Shown one piece after another: positions 1 through 12,548 of a stretch of DNA of 64,000 bases (its first letter is position 1; each line of letters starts with the position of its first letter). The stretch is taken from the NCBI GenBank assembly GCA_021014945.1, contig MU266444.1, forward strand, positions 20,385-84,384, in the 5' to 3' direction. Origin of the DNA: Leucogyrophana mollusca. Taxonomy: Eukaryota; Basidiomycota; Agaricomycetes; Boletales. Under the pieces are notes generated by a model that was not told the origin of the DNA, made no database searches, and was given only the letters and a program-made list of their open reading frames with translations. A program made the translations under genes and the position numbers.

Positions 1-1096
1 AATGATCCTGTAGTTGAAGGAGAGGACTGCTTGTGAGCAGAAAGGGGTGATGGGTCTGGTTGCATGGAGCCAGAATGTGAAGGTATGGTCAACTGTGTCA
101 GGGGAGAGTAGAGAGCTGGTGTCGACGGAGCGGTGGATGTCGGGGACATCCAAAGCGATGGCGGGACCCCGGTATTCGAACGTTCAGCTACAAGACCATA
201 AGGAGGATAGTTCGTTGAAGAAGGTGATCGAAGCTCCGCATGCAAAGAAGCAGTGTACGAACCAGCACCTCCATCTGCCCTGCGAGGTACGTTCATATTC
301 AACATGGGAGCTTCGTGATTCTGAAAAAATGATGAATATTATAAAACGAGCTGGAGGCTTGTGTGGAATAGCTCACTGGCATGTGTCTCCCATGAATAGC
401 TTTAGAATGGCGGGAGGCCGAACTATCGTGCATATGGGTTTGCGGGTGAGCAAGACGAGACATCTCGCTGGTGGGCGATTTGCCTTTGTCAGTGGATATC
501 GTAGTAGTGGACGAGTGGGCTCTCTGGAGGGAGGGTCTCTGCCCATGCGAGGTTGAGCCCAATTGTGATCCTCCATGAGACCAAGATGCAGTTTGATCGT
601 GATGCTGATGGCTTTGAGGCAATCGATTCGCCAGATGCCGAGTATTCGCGGAGTTGTAGGGAAGGGAGTCGGCGTCAAGTCTGGGAGACTGACCAGCGGG
701 GGGTATGTTGAAAACGCCGTTTGCGGCTAGAGTGGCGAATACAGCCGGATTGAGGGGAGCAGAGAATAAGCTGTTCCACTCGGGGCCAGACAATGACTGC
801 ATGCTGCCATGATGGTCGGAGACACCTCCTGAGAGCTGTGTTTGGGGGATCGATTGATGTAACATGTATGGAAAGGAGGTCTGCTGAACTGACGGCGCGA
901 GAGGGATTTCGTGCGACCAGGGAGAGGACTGAAGGGAGTTTGGAATGGAACCAGGGAGGGGGCTTGGTTCGGATGATTTGGAGGATGAAGCTAAGCTAGA
1001 GAACGAAGTGTTGACTGTTGGGTGTTCAGCTGACGACCACGAACGAGTACTGCTCCCTTCGAGGGATGTTCCAGCAGATGAGGACGATGGTCCCAT
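1..1096 (-). CDS. Ser/Pro-rich protein, 3' part off the left edge
   Basis: Partial gene read right to left. The exon from 1096 to about 376 codes for a low-complexity chain rich in Ser, Pro, His and Gln with no catalytic motif. A donor-like GTGAGC at 376-371 and an acceptor-like CGCAG near 291 suggest a short intron; the next exon stays open to base 1 in one frame, again Ser/Pro/Thr rich, so the gene continues outside the window. The two splice sites I see do not join in phase, so the real junction is unresolved. The start is also uncertain: the frame is open from just after an in-frame TGA next to a possible acceptor (CCACAG) a few bases before the ATG at 1096, so there may be upstream exons. 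The composition resembles the disordered parts of fungal transcription factors, but no DNA-binding domain lies in the window. Function unknown. Confidence 0.5.
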
Positions 1097-3933
1097 GTAC
1101 CGCGACTGTGGACCAATAAATCACTGGAAAAGGTGTTATGGGCGATGCATCTCAACAGAAAGTTTGAACGAAACGCACGTAATGAAGCCGCGGCCGGCTA
1201 ATCGGTGTGCGGACGAACGTGCACACTGAGGGCACTTGAGCCTGAAAGAAAAAATAGAAAGAGAGTGCCGGTCAACAGATTCTCCAAGTACTTTACGATA
1301 TAACTTGGATTCTGGAGCAGTAAAATGAAGGCAAGCAGGAGCAGAACCGCCTGAGCGAAAAGGAAGAGCGAAGGAGAGGGACAAGCAAGGTACCCCTGCT
1401 TACGGTCCGTCCTCGCCAGGGACCCCGAATACCCCCATAACACACTCCATACCCAGTTATACCCTTTATTGCTTTGCCTTACTACATCCTTATGTACATT
1501 CATCACTCCACCGAAACCTTGTCCATCCACCGAGACTGCTCTCGGTATGTCCTTCAGCGTTACCAGCGTCGTCGTCGCCTCCTCTTTTAATATCCTGGAT
1601 ATTTATTTCACATGTTTCGCCGCGGTGACGGAGGGCCACAACCTATGCCATCACCCTGAAACGGCCATGATCCAGCGCAATTAGACAAAAATCGCACACT
1701 GTACTGGGTCTGTTGCCCTTTTGCCAGGTTCGACTCGCTGCCTCATGGCGCCGAGAGTCTTCGGGTGGAAACATGGCTGACGACCATTTTCGTCAAAATG
1801 CGCACAAGGTGTCTCCCAGTCTTCGAATGCCTCATTTCGCGCTCACGGTCTGGACATCAGGAACCACTCCGGCAATTCCCACCTCCCATTTTGAGCCGCG
1901 GACCTGGAAAGCATCTCTCACTGACTGATCTTGACAATGCAAAAAGGTTGTGATCGCTTTACGATCACTCCTGCCACTGGCCAGTTGCTGCAAGGTCGTG
2001 TCGGCGGACGTCCCTAGACTTCCCCTTTCATCTGTTGTTAAAGGGTACCTGTCTTCATGACACCGCGTGGTTTTGTGTACTTGCAGTCTCACTGATCGGT
2101 CAAGTCCACCGCAGTGCCATCCCTTCGCACGCGCAGCATCTGCGCAAGACCGCATTTACTCTGGCACGTGTATGGCTAAACCCAACCTTGCGCCAAGGTC
2201 ATTTTTAAAAGGTGTGTGCGATCTCTTCTGCCCAAACCGATGGGCTCGGGAACACAAGATTTGCCCGTTCATGCTTCTTCCAACCAGTCCCCGTTAATTG
2301 TTTGTGCCATCTTGGGATCGCACATGGTGACATATTGCAGCTGCGTCGAGGACAAACTTGTGTCTCTTGACTCTTCCTGGGTAATGGGCATTTTGCACCC
2401 ACAACGATCCCCCTCCTACAGAGACGCTGCCCCTAGATGAACTGTTAAAAACCATCACCATACGGCGCTCGAAGTTTCTCCGTCATCAGATCTCCTTCAT
2501 ATGATCTCGCCATACCTCTTTCTTTATTCTGCTTTGCGGCACTCGTATTTTTGGTCGTAGGGTGTATGACTTTCTAAAGGCCAAATCTCTCACCCTCGCG
2601 TGCCTTCCTGCTTCCAACCCGGCCGGACCTTCTTCGATGTCGTACGTACGCGGACAGGTGCCGTAAACTCGATCATGAAAAGCGCCGCGCGGTCGTCATA
2701 CATCAGTCATGGTCCTCCTGTCGCCGTCCCAAGAGCCACCTCAGGCCTGGGTGCGGCTCTCGGTGAGTGCTTTAAAATTGGGCGGCTACTCCATGAAGCT
2801 GTTCAAGCTTTGTTGCATTAAGGTTATTTCCAGACTTCCACGGCAAGGCGTGTCACATGTGATGACGGAGGCCTCCTTCCCCAACAGGTGCCACTCGTTC
2901 CTTTGGTCGACTGATGGATCATGGAGCTCAGAATGGACTACCCCACTAAACCCTAGGCGCATCTGTGATCTGTCTCCTAGGCAGCCACCCCGTCTATGTA
3001 CATCAGCCACGCTTGCCTGGGCGCTTGCATTCGGGAAGGGTCCCGTGGGCGATCCACCGTATGCTCACACTCACGTTAACCCCCTTTTGCCTAGGCCGCA
3101 TTCATCGCAACAGCTGACATCTTTGTTCACCGTCAGAAATGCGTTGTGCGAGCGCCTTGGGATCCCGTCGTTCCAATCTGCCCACGAAAGACGGGTCGCA
3201 TCACTTGAGCAGTATTGCTCTGCCGGCACTGCGGGTTAACATTTTTCTCCTCTGTTGCCATTCTCGGCACTTGTCTTTTCGTATCCGTTGTATTTCCCCG
3301 CTCTTCGTTGCACATCAGACGAGCACTCAGGCCTCAGGTCCCGAAGGCACTCGGACCACCGGCCCTCCAGTAGCCAGCGTGAGAGGTTAGCTTGCTTTAA
3401 CGCAGGTGTGCATAAGATGATCATCAAGTCATTCGCAGCGCCACCATCAGACAAATAATGCTCGATCGATCCAACGCAATAGTTTCCGACAGCGAGGCCG
3501 TTGACTCGCAAGGAACCTTCCGAGCTGCCAGCGAACCGCCACGCACATAATAATACACTGTCCCGACGAGGTCCCCGCCATCTTCGCCACCAACTTGGAG
3601 TATGTGGCCCAAAGAACTCGCTTGACTCGTTAGGTTAAGGCGAACGTCTAACTACGTCTAAAAGGTTGAGGCGGTGGCACAGGGGAACTCGGGTGATTCA
3701 CGTACGATTTACAGAAGAGGATCGACCATGTAAAGATTGATGCAAGTTGAGTTTGGCGTCGTTGAGAACGACCTTGCTTGCGTGCGAACCCGCTTTTCTA
3801 TCTCTCACAGGTTAACCGCTCATTTGCATTGAACCCACTGTTCATTTGACAGGCGTCTTGCTGGTGGCCTCCGGCGAACAGACCTGATGAAACACAAACA
3901 ACAATCTAAGGGTATACGTTAAATTTGGGGAAA
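1097..3933. other. Gene-poor gap of 2.8 kb
   Basis: Only scattered short frames occur here, the longest being 176 codons on + at 2709-3239. Its composition (rich in Pro, Arg, Cys and Trp, no repeated hydrophobic or motif pattern) looks random. No splice chain linking frames, no repeat and no transposon motif was recognised. It may hold the promoter and unseen first exons of the gene on its left. Confidence 0.4.
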
Positions 3934-5543
3934 TCATTGTGCCTTTTTCTTATTTTTTCTCTTCTTCGATGTCTGCGGTTCGCCCCCACCTTCTACCGGC
4001 TCCACTGCTTCCCCATCGCTTGCCTCCACTGCACTGTTCACATGATCCTTGGCATCACCGTTCAGGCTCGGTGTAACATTGTTTTTGGCGCTCACTTCGA
4101 CGGGCGCGGGAGTCCCGTCAGCTTTCTTCTCTTCTTTGCCTTCCTGTGAAATTTCAGGGTCGTCCGACCAGGTCCAAGCCTCGCTGAATTCTCCGCGGGC
4201 GACAGCTGTCAACAGGAAGGACAAGATGCAGGCAGGGCTAGAATTGGTTCGAGAAATCCTGAGCGTCACGGAGTTGAGAATCGGGAAAAGGCTTACCTCA
4301 GGTACAGTAAAGCGGGCTGAGCAGCCCCGAATATGTGCATCACAGTCATGGTGGTGACCAACCCAGCTACATAAGCGGTCAGAGCGGCGTAGAAATATGG
4401 TTTGCTGAAAGATCCCCGATCCTTGGCACTAGACCTCAGAGATCGAGCATAATCGTATCGCAATGCGAGCGCAATGAATGTTCCCGGGATAACGATGTCA
4501 CCAAGACCAAGCATTGTAAAGCCTCTTGAAGTGGAGAATTCCAGTGACTTCGGCCATAGAAGCTTGATGGGCACATCTAGAGAAGTCGCAACCTTCACCA
4601 TCTACGAGATCGAGGTCGTTCAGCGACAAAACTCTCAGAATGTGTTGCTCCTTACCACTTCAGTGCCAAAAACCCAGTAGATGTCATAGAAGAATAGACC
4701 AGACAAAAGAATGCAACCGGTCTGGAAAGAGTCGATTTTGAGCAACGAGAGTGCGTTGTGTGAAAACGAAAGGGACAGTATGTCTGTCAAAAGTGCCGAT
4801 TTGCGACTTGACAGACTGTAAAGAATTGAAGGCAGGACGCCGAGGGGAAATAGCCATAGAGAAGGAGTTCGCAGCGAAAAGGAGGTCAACTCTGCAAAAC
4901 ACCGAGCGAATTAGCTCTTCCAAGGGGTCTGATAATGAGGACATTTTCATTACCTCTTGGACCTTTGAGCAATAAGATGCGATTTCTATCAAACTTCTTC
5001 CATTGCGCGTTGCCCACTGTGAGCCTTGCGAGCGCAATAACGGACTGCGTTGAGGGTTAATAAGAGGGTGTATTGAAGAGAACAGAAAGCCACACCTTCC
5101 ATACACTTCCCACCCCAGCTATCGTAAAGTACCATCCAAGAAGCCAATTAATCCACTCTTTACCAAAATACTTCACAATGGTATACATTCCGAACAGGGC
5201 GAGAGAGCCTATCTAGTGGGCTCAGATAAGCTCAGCCGGAGATAACAGGACCACAGCAAGGGAACTACGCACAATTGGGAAGAGCCACGCGTCGCCTGAG
5301 GACATACGATCAGGAATGTCATCATCCTCGTCGTCTTCGTCATCTAACAAGCTCCGCGACGCGTCCGTAGCTTTCCGCGGAGGCTTTTTCAAGCGCCATA
5401 AGGTGTGAGACCATAATGCATCATGAAAACAGAGGACCGGCACGTACAGGGAGAGAACCGAAGGCGCCCGCGTACACAGATATGCTGGCGAGGGTGAGCA
5501 GTCCAGCATACGAAGATATGAGATCCCAGTCTATGTTATCCAT
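3934..5543 (-). CDS. Signal peptide peptidase (presenilin-type intramembrane aspartyl protease)
   Basis: Seven exons join in phase: 5543-5448, 5383-5273, 5212-5096, 5044-4954, 4891-4656, 4601-4297, 4237-3934, giving 419 residues, a normal length for the family. The two catalytic aspartates are present in FFYDIYWVFG (motif YD) and in MLGLGDIVIPG (motif GLGD), followed by the QPALLYL loop (PAL motif). Several hydrophobic segments flank them. An acidic stretch (LLDDEDDEDDD) follows the first membrane segment. The protein ends in a lysine-rich tail, KKRKNKKKAQ, like the cytosolic ER-retrieval tails of SPP, so ER membrane residence is inferred. Known family role: cleaving leftover signal peptides and tail-anchored substrates within the ER membrane. 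The first exon is only 32 codons, and the start ATG at 5543 precedes the expected N-terminal membrane segment. Confidence 0.95.
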
Positions 5544-6058
5544 GACGGATGATATACACTCTCCAATTTCAAGTGAGCTGCGGAGGCGAGAAAATAAACC
5601 ACCAGCTGCTCTTTTATGTGTCGAAGGTTTCTGAAGGTTTTGCAAAGTTCTGCCTACGTGGAGAACTCGAGTCGTATAATGAGTTTGCGTATGTTTGGTC
5701 CTGTGGAATTCTAAGGTTGTTGCCAAACAAACGCCCTCGTATGTGGATCTTGGTACGTGGTGCTTCCTGCCAGTGCCTGCTTTCATTTAGTGACCAGCCT
5801 CAACTACACGCCAAATTACGTTCGGCGCCGATCGTTTCATTTGTGTAGTTTGGGTTCCCGTCGTATATATGGTATGCATGTTACAGGTATTCATACTCCT
5901 TCCAATTCAATATACAAGAGGAACAAGTTAATCAGTGGCGTTCCCGGCCAAACACCAGATATGCTATCAAGATGTATCCACGATGGCACACGAGCGCGTG
6001 AACGCATGCGCACTTGGACTCAGCGATAAAGAAAGCAGCCGGGAACCGGGCCCGGACT
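5544..6058. other. Intergenic between two minus-strand genes
   Basis: Holds the presumed promoter of the signal peptide peptidase gene and the 3' flank of the gamma-glutamyltransferase gene. I see no coding frame, repeat or RNA gene in it. Confidence 0.5.
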
Positions 6059-8527
6059 TCAATATCCGGCGGCTATACCGTTCTTCCTAGAGTCACTTGC
6101 AGCTATACCCACGTTCAACACGGAAGATTCTGAGCAATGGAAGTGCAACGCACCATAGATCTTGCCATCTTTCTGTAAAACGACCTGCGCTATACCCGCT
6201 ACGCGGTTGACATCGGAGACTGGGAACGTGGGCCTCAGTGAAACGTTCAGCAACATCGAATATCACAAATTACCGGTGACGTTGTGTCCCCGTGCTCTCA
6301 GAGCACCAATAAGGTCTGCTGGAAGTACGTCGTCGACGTCAACTTCAAGTGGGTAGAGCTGGTCGTGGACCCTGCCGGCCTCGATCGCTTGACTGGCGTC
6401 CATGCCCCAGTCGAGATTTACCAGAACTTGGAAAAGGACCCCAAAGATGCGCGATCCACCCGAACCCCCGATAGCAAGGTAAAAGGATCCGTCCGCGTTC
6501 TCGATGATGGTCGGCGCGGTGGAAGAGAGAGGCCTTTTCCCGGGTTCCGGGTAGTTATCTAGAATTAAGATCCGATGGCACCGCGGTGAGTTTTATGGAG
6601 ACAGTAAAGGTGACAAGACATACATGGAGAGGGCCAAAGGCCAAATCCGTTCGGAGAACCTGGAGTAGAAAAGTCGTCCATCTGAAAACAGTTTCAGGCA
6701 GATTGTACAGTCCAATGGCACATAACGCTTACCTCGTCGTTGAGAATGATTCCCGTTTCGGGGTCAAGCACCATAGACCCGAACACCAAATTTACTGTGG
6801 ACGTCAAGGAGACGGCCATGCCATCTTTATCGATCACGGATGTGTGGCTCTGCGAGATCCGAGCATTGGCGAATAGTTTCGACGGCTAAGATCCAGACGT
6901 ACCGTCCCATGGTCGATTTTGACATCAAATTCCGGGTTGTAGTATTCTGGAGGGTGAGTACGATCCTAAGATAAAGCTCGGGTCAGCTAGGTATTGACAC
7001 GTTGACTCTCGCGCGTACATCGGTGATGCGGGCTGCGATAGTATCCGAAAATGCCTTGGTAGATATTTCGCTAACACGGGCCGTAGCATTGTCAGAGAAG
7101 GGCAAGTCGCTGATTTTCGTCCTAAATGATAGGTGTTAATACCATCACAACTTTCGTGAAACACGAAACTTACCGAGCAGCAAAGCCAACTGGAAGACAA
7201 CTCTTAACACAACAAACCAGAGAAGGTACACTGAGGACTCACACTTCAGTATCTCCACGATTCGGTGCTCGTTCAGGCCAGTCTGGCCTTCACCAATGAA
7301 GTCAAAATGTTCTAATAAATTCAACATGTGCAGAAGGACTGGGCCGGATGTGGGTGCATGGGATGTGTACACTTTCCTACCCCGATAGGTCCCTTCGAGC
7401 GCACGATCCACCTTTACCGAATAAGTCTCAAGGTCTGCGTGAGTTAAGATGCCACCAGTCTCCTGGACCTTCCGCACAATAGAGTCCGCTATCGGGCCCT
7501 ACACACATCGTCTCATGACCTCAACGTAAGAGTACAATCAGAGTGAGCTCACCTTATAGAACGCGTCCGCGCCTTCGGATGCGATGGTGGCCAAGGTGCG
7601 TGAGTAGTTGGTGCGCCTGATTATTTCGCCTTTAAGAAGTATCTTGCCCTCGGGAGCGAAAACCGCCCTCCAATCCTCATTCTCGAGCATCCTATCTTTA
7701 AACCACTTGAACATGTTCAGCACTAAATTCCCTATACCAGAAGCAACGATGTTACCTGAAGTCGTCTGGCCAACTCAGGGTCGACAGTCCAATCATGTGC
7801 TAGATCCACACTAGGTTGGACGAGCCTGCTCCAAGGGAGTGTCCCCCAACGTCGATGGGCTTCTTCCAAGCCGCGCAGCTCTCCAGGTACACCAACCGAT
7901 AGGCCGCCCCACCTTGCCGAGTCTGGATCGTCCAGGTACATCGTAGTATTGGCAAGTGCAGGGGCAGTTTCTCTGAAGTCTATGGTATACACCTCGGAGC
8001 TGCCATTGGGGAGAGCGGATGGAATCCGGACAGTCATGAAGCCACCACCGCCGATCCCAGAGCTGTTGCAAGGTGATTTCTCCATCTTTTACATCAGATA
8101 CACGGACTCACGAGAACATGTTTACAACTCCTACGCATAAAGCAGCACTTATAGCAGCATCCACGGCATTTCCCCCCTCTTGCAGGATCTCCACGCCTAT
8201 ATCTGAGCAGCGCAGATTCTCTGTCGCAACGGCACCGTGTTGGGCTTCTATGAGGTATGCAGGATTGCGAAGCGGTGCACCAGAGTTGTGGGACCCAGAT
8301 TGACGAAAACAAAAACCAAATGCTTTTTTGCGAAGTAGAAAACTCACGGCGCATAAAGCGGTGAACACGAAGATGAAGGTAGTTCGAGATCTTGATGAGC
8401 GTTCACGGCCACGAGTGTAAAGAGGAAGCCCTGGTTGGGCATCGGATAAATCACTCTCTTTCGGTAAGATCAGGAGGGCTCGGTCATGAATCAAAGATGC
8501 ACGATCTGCAAGGTCGCGGTTCTTCAT
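6059..8527 (-). CDS. Gamma-glutamyltransferase, membrane-anchored
   Basis: About eleven exons. The first, 8527-8112, codes for a basic cytosolic tail, one hydrophobic anchor ([15 protein letters not shown]) and the family start ([20 protein letters not shown]). Following exons give the GIGGGGFM glycine motif, the DFRETAP block (substrate Arg), [11 protein letters not shown], the [12 protein letters not shown] block and, before the small subunit, the nucleophile in GTSHTSVID. The last blocks (GGSGGSRI, then the VAGIAQVV region) match the end of the family. The frame is open throughout after splicing. Role in the family: breaking the gamma-glutamyl bond of glutathione and transferring the glutamyl group, usually outside the cell or in the vacuole, after self-cleavage at the Thr. 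Two oddities: the nucleophile Thr codon (ACG) is the last codon of its exon, followed directly by GTACGT near 6900, and one internal exon near 7170-7190 is only 16 nt. Orientation as a type II membrane protein is inferred from the anchor. Confidence 0.93.
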
Positions 8528-9540
8528 GGGGGACGGGAGAGTTTCTTAGATAGTAGATGTGTAATTCCGAGCACGGCGGTGTCAGCTGCATTTATCCCAC
8601 AGAAAAGAGGTTCCGTCAGCTGCTGAGTAGACCGACAGGTGTGGGTCCGATTGTAAGCAGCTTACCAATCGGTGCAGTAAAACCGAGGATACTCGGTGCA
8701 GGACAGCTCGAGGTGTGGAAAACCGGATACCCTTGACGTGAGTGGGCAAAGCAGGTTGAAGCTGCCCATGAGTGTTTGTTACTCGGGCCTATCTTCGGCA
8801 GAGCAGACCATAGTTGTCGCCCTGAGACCGCATGGTCAACTGACAGATATGGGTGACACTGCCACCGGGCCCAGCGGGACAAACTGAACACGAGCCGCGC
8901 TCACATTATCTTATCGTTTCTCTTTGCAAAACCACCCGATCATCCTTAGCGAGATTTCGCAGTGTCAACTTGGCGTCGACCGTCCCAACGCCGAGACAAA
9001 TCGCGTCTAGAGGGCCTCACATGCAAGCCGCCTCAAAGCCGAATGCCAGTGGTACAGAATGATTGATAAGCCGAGTCCGAGAGGCAGAGCGTCTGGCCAG
9101 CACTTGAGGGTACTGCATGTATATTTGCAGGTTGAGCTTGCCGCGTTGTAAGTGTTTGGAGATGAGTGGAGGTTAAACGTTCACGGGAAGCCCCGATCGC
9201 GGAAATGACTCCATAAGGTCCAGAAAAGTCGCAATTCGAAGTCTATCGGGACAAGTTTGCTGTCGATCCTTAAGGAGCCACCGGTTCGTGCTGACAATGC
9301 CAGCTCGTCTGTCTCTTTTACCGACGCAGTTCGACGACGAATCTAACACTCGAGTGTTCAACAATGCCCGGTGAGCGACCTCGGTTTCCTCGTTCTTGTT
9401 GTCTGTCGCAAGAAAAGGCTCACATACCTCTGAATCTACAGCATATCTCCAACAGTCACTTTCAAGGGATCCGGTAACCCAGGTGCGCTCTTCCTTACAT
9501 CACGCCGGGGGGATCATCGGTACATACTTCGACCACAGTC
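8528..9540. other. Divergent intergenic region
   Basis: Lies between the starts of a minus-strand and a plus-strand gene, so it probably holds both promoters. From about 9364 onwards there are splice-like signals (an ATG followed by GTGAGC, then CTACAG), which could be 5' untranslated exons of the downstream gene, but I could not join them in frame. Nothing else recognised. Confidence 0.4.
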
Positions 9541-11450
9541 ATGGCTGAAGCTCCTCCCCCAAAACGTCGCAAAACAAGTGGTCTCAACACTCGCTTTGAC
9601 CGTATGCTCGACAAGGTCAACGTGATGCATACATATGCCCCAGGTTCCAGTACACCTCGTCCCCGAGCGCGCTCCGCAGGCTCTTCGTCGGTCAGCAGCT
9701 ACGATGTCCCAAAGACTCCAATCGACGCATATAGCGGCCTCAGTGAAGGCAGACTTGGTTCCGGATTTTCTGTTTTGAAAATGCGTGGTCAGCCGGACTT
9801 GATGCGCTCTCCTCACATCAATGGCTCCTCCGATGACGATATGCAACATTCGAAGCTCTCAGTGGTGCGACGCATTTTGACACTGAACACTCAGGCATTT
9901 TCATTCTTGAGTTAGGCTTCAACCACGAGGAAACCATTACCCGATTGGCTGGCTAGCACGTTTCAAACTCTCGGCTCTCAGCACCCCTTGCGGATACTGC
10001 TTCCTCCTTGGCAGGACGTAAGTCGAGAATGGCCCTCTGAAACTGCGGAGCCTCCGACCGTGGATCAAGCTCCTCAAGTCGAAATCACAGAAAGTGCAGC
10101 ACCGGAGCGGATTTTTGCTATAGATCCGGGGCTGGACTTTGATGCAGTTCCAGGGACATACCTTTCTCCCCCAAGGCCGCCCCCCTCCAGAAATAGCCCC
10201 GTCTCTCGTAGTATTGCACCGAATACCGTGAATGAAGTTAACGAAAAAGTCACCGCCCACTTCCCAGTTCCATCATATACTGCTTTATTCCAACCTCCGA
10301 CTGTGGACACCGAGCTAAGTTCTCTTGAAGCGCACTGGCCGCCGTTTTCTAGACCCCATTACCCTGCACGCTCACCAGCAAAGTCCTCTTTGCTCCCCTT
10401 ACCCCCTCCCGATCTTCCTGTTGATTCCTTTGAGAAGACTCCCTTTTCCATGTCTGACCACCCTCACGACGATCCACCTCACTTATACGTTCCAACTTCG
10501 CCATTACTTGCTGCTCAAGACCACATAAAACTATTTTCGACTCCTGGACCTACTTTTGCGCAATCGCGCGCCGTACATTTCGACTCTCCAACCGAAGACC
10601 CGTCCTTTTCCGATCCCCTAGAGCCAGAAAATTACGACCTTGATATTGGTAACCTTGACTTCCGTTGGGCTCCCTTCGATCGGGGAGACGTTCACGATCA
10701 CGATCGAACTTCCTCCAAGGACGACGTAGCTTCCGATTTCGCTGAAGCTGATCCGCAAATCGACTTCCGCTTCGACGGAGGCGTGGCCGACGCTAACACT
10801 GCTCTGTGTTATGTTCCTCTACCCATGGGAGGTACCCCTGACTCCTCAGCCGTCGAGAAAGATTGCCTCCCGGTATCCGCTGAAGGGGAATCGGCGTACT
10901 CGTTTCCTCATCCTTTGGGCGTCGCATCCAATCCAGTGCAAGAGGCGAAGAAGGTGGAAACCTCCTTTGCGCCTGCGCCGGGAATTTTCATTTCTCCGCT
11001 ACGCAACGCACCAGAGTCCCCCAATACTTCCTCTCCACAGAACCAACCAATAGAAAAAGCAGAAATACCACGTACCCCGGTTCGCTCTTGATTTACTGTT
11101 GCGACTCTTGCTTTTCATATTGGCTTAACCTCGCTAATTTTCAGCCCCGGACTCCCAACAAAGAACCCGCGGTTCTTGCCCCAACATGCACGCAGACCCC
11201 TCCCCGTCAAAGTCAAACTTCTCTGCCCGAAACACCTCGGAAAGATCGCTCCGCCATTGCTCGCAGTATATCGCGCTCATCCAATAACGATATGAATTGC
11301 CATCGATTGCTCCCTGTAGCGTGGAACCCGGCCTCGTCCAGGCACTTTGATAAACCGGAAGTGGACGAAGTCGAGGCAATCTCATCGCAGACCTCGCAGG
11401 GAAGTAATGACAGCATAGAGTCTTGGAGTGGATTGAACGGTTGGTATTGA
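9541..11450 (+). CDS. Unrecognised Pro/Ser-rich fungal protein
   Basis: Three exons: 9541-9864, 9916 to about 11078, and about 11145-11450. The first junction is phase 0 and restores a good reading frame (segment LPDWLASTFQTLG follows it). The second uses a GTTCGC donor and a TTTTCAG acceptor and joins two copies of an RTP-containing segment. The product starts with a basic patch (PPKRRKTSG) that could be a nuclear localisation signal, then runs as a long acidic and Pro/Ser-rich chain with no catalytic motif. It is probably largely disordered. I do not recognise the family. An earlier start upstream is possible (see the preceding gap). Confidence 0.7.
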
Positions 11451-11648
11451 CTTTTGTGCTTAAAGTATGCACGAATTCATATTCTATTTGCTCGCCGACA
11501 AGTTTCCTATGGAAAAGTTAGTGTTATGAACACACAGGTATGTGGAAATAAAAAATAAGTGATGACGGAAAAATAAAGATATGCTTCCAAAATGTAAATG
11601 TGATCCAACCAACGCAACCATGAGTGATCAGTCCGATGCTGGGTCCCA

Positions 11649-12548
11649 TCACCACCCCACCTCTGCACCATCAAAAGGCTCTATCGTAAGGCCGGCCTCG
11701 CCCTTTACTTTGGAGAGTTTATATCTTTCCAAGTGATACACTTCGTACGACGAGGCGGCAAGTTTCATCGCTCGGATGTGATGTGGTCGAGAGTTCGCGG
11801 CAATTGCATGTTTCCGCGACTGCCAGACACACGTTGCAAGGTTCATGCCCGTTTCTTCGTTTGGCACCCCATACCAATACATGATCAGCTGTGACCAATG
11901 TTTTTAATATAAAAGAAGAAAATCATTGCATATGAACTCACTCCACCGTTGAGCACGGCTTCTTCGTGGGCTTTCTTGTCAGCGTCGTAGAGAGCTTGAA
12001 GAGTAAAACCGTCAGTCAACAACCAATGGTTTTACTCGATGCAAGTCTGGATACTCACGACCACTATCGCTGCCTGGTTTTCGTTTACTCCGGAATACGA
12101 CACAGTACCATTCACGCTCCTCGTCCAATGGGAGCTGAAGTGCTGACCAGTTGAAGGCTTCTGAATATGGAAGAGCGGCATAGTCCGATGTGATTGGATG
12201 GAAGTGATGTAATGCTTTATGCAGTGATAGTGAGACAGGATCGATGTCGGGAAGACGAGTTTCTGTGACTAGTGGTGGATGCTCAGCTGGCAGCTCGTGA
12301 GGGGGTAGCTTTTGTGGGAGCGATGATAGCAGAGGCGGCAAGTAAAGCACAGCAGAGGCAGGCTTTGTAAGACTATTGGAGTCGAAGGTAGGTAAGAGAT
12401 GTGGATCTCTCTCTGCCTGAAGGGGTGACACCGACACAGTCGGCTCTTCGGCGGGGTGTGGGGAGAGAGTGAAACCCATTCCGAGACGGAAAGTGCGTAG
12501 TAAGGGGTCTGAGGATGAGGGGAGAAAAAAGTTAAGGTAGTTCCACAA
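11649..12548 (-). CDS. UPF0643-like fungal protein
   Basis: Three exons, 12548-12059, 11994-11942 and 11888-11649, all joining in phase to give 260 residues. The N-terminal half is Pro/Leu rich and variable. The C-terminal half carries the conserved-looking blocks REWYCVVFRS, LYDADKKAHEEAV, GGLIMYWYG, NLATCVWQSRKHA and RPHHIRAM, which I associate from memory with the uncharacterised fungal UPF0643 family. No function is known for that family. Trp/Tyr density and the His/Arg-rich block suggest a folded domain. The middle exon is 53 nt. The family assignment rests on remembered resemblance, so treat the name as tentative; that this is a real gene is much surer because all junctions keep frame. 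Confidence 0.75.

Noticed and set aside
1724..1750. GGTTCGACTC resembling a tRNA B box
   Set aside because: No A box at the right distance and the flanks do not pair.
2709..3239. Plus-strand open frame of 176 codons
   Set aside because: Random-looking composition, no family motif, no neighbouring splice-linked exon.
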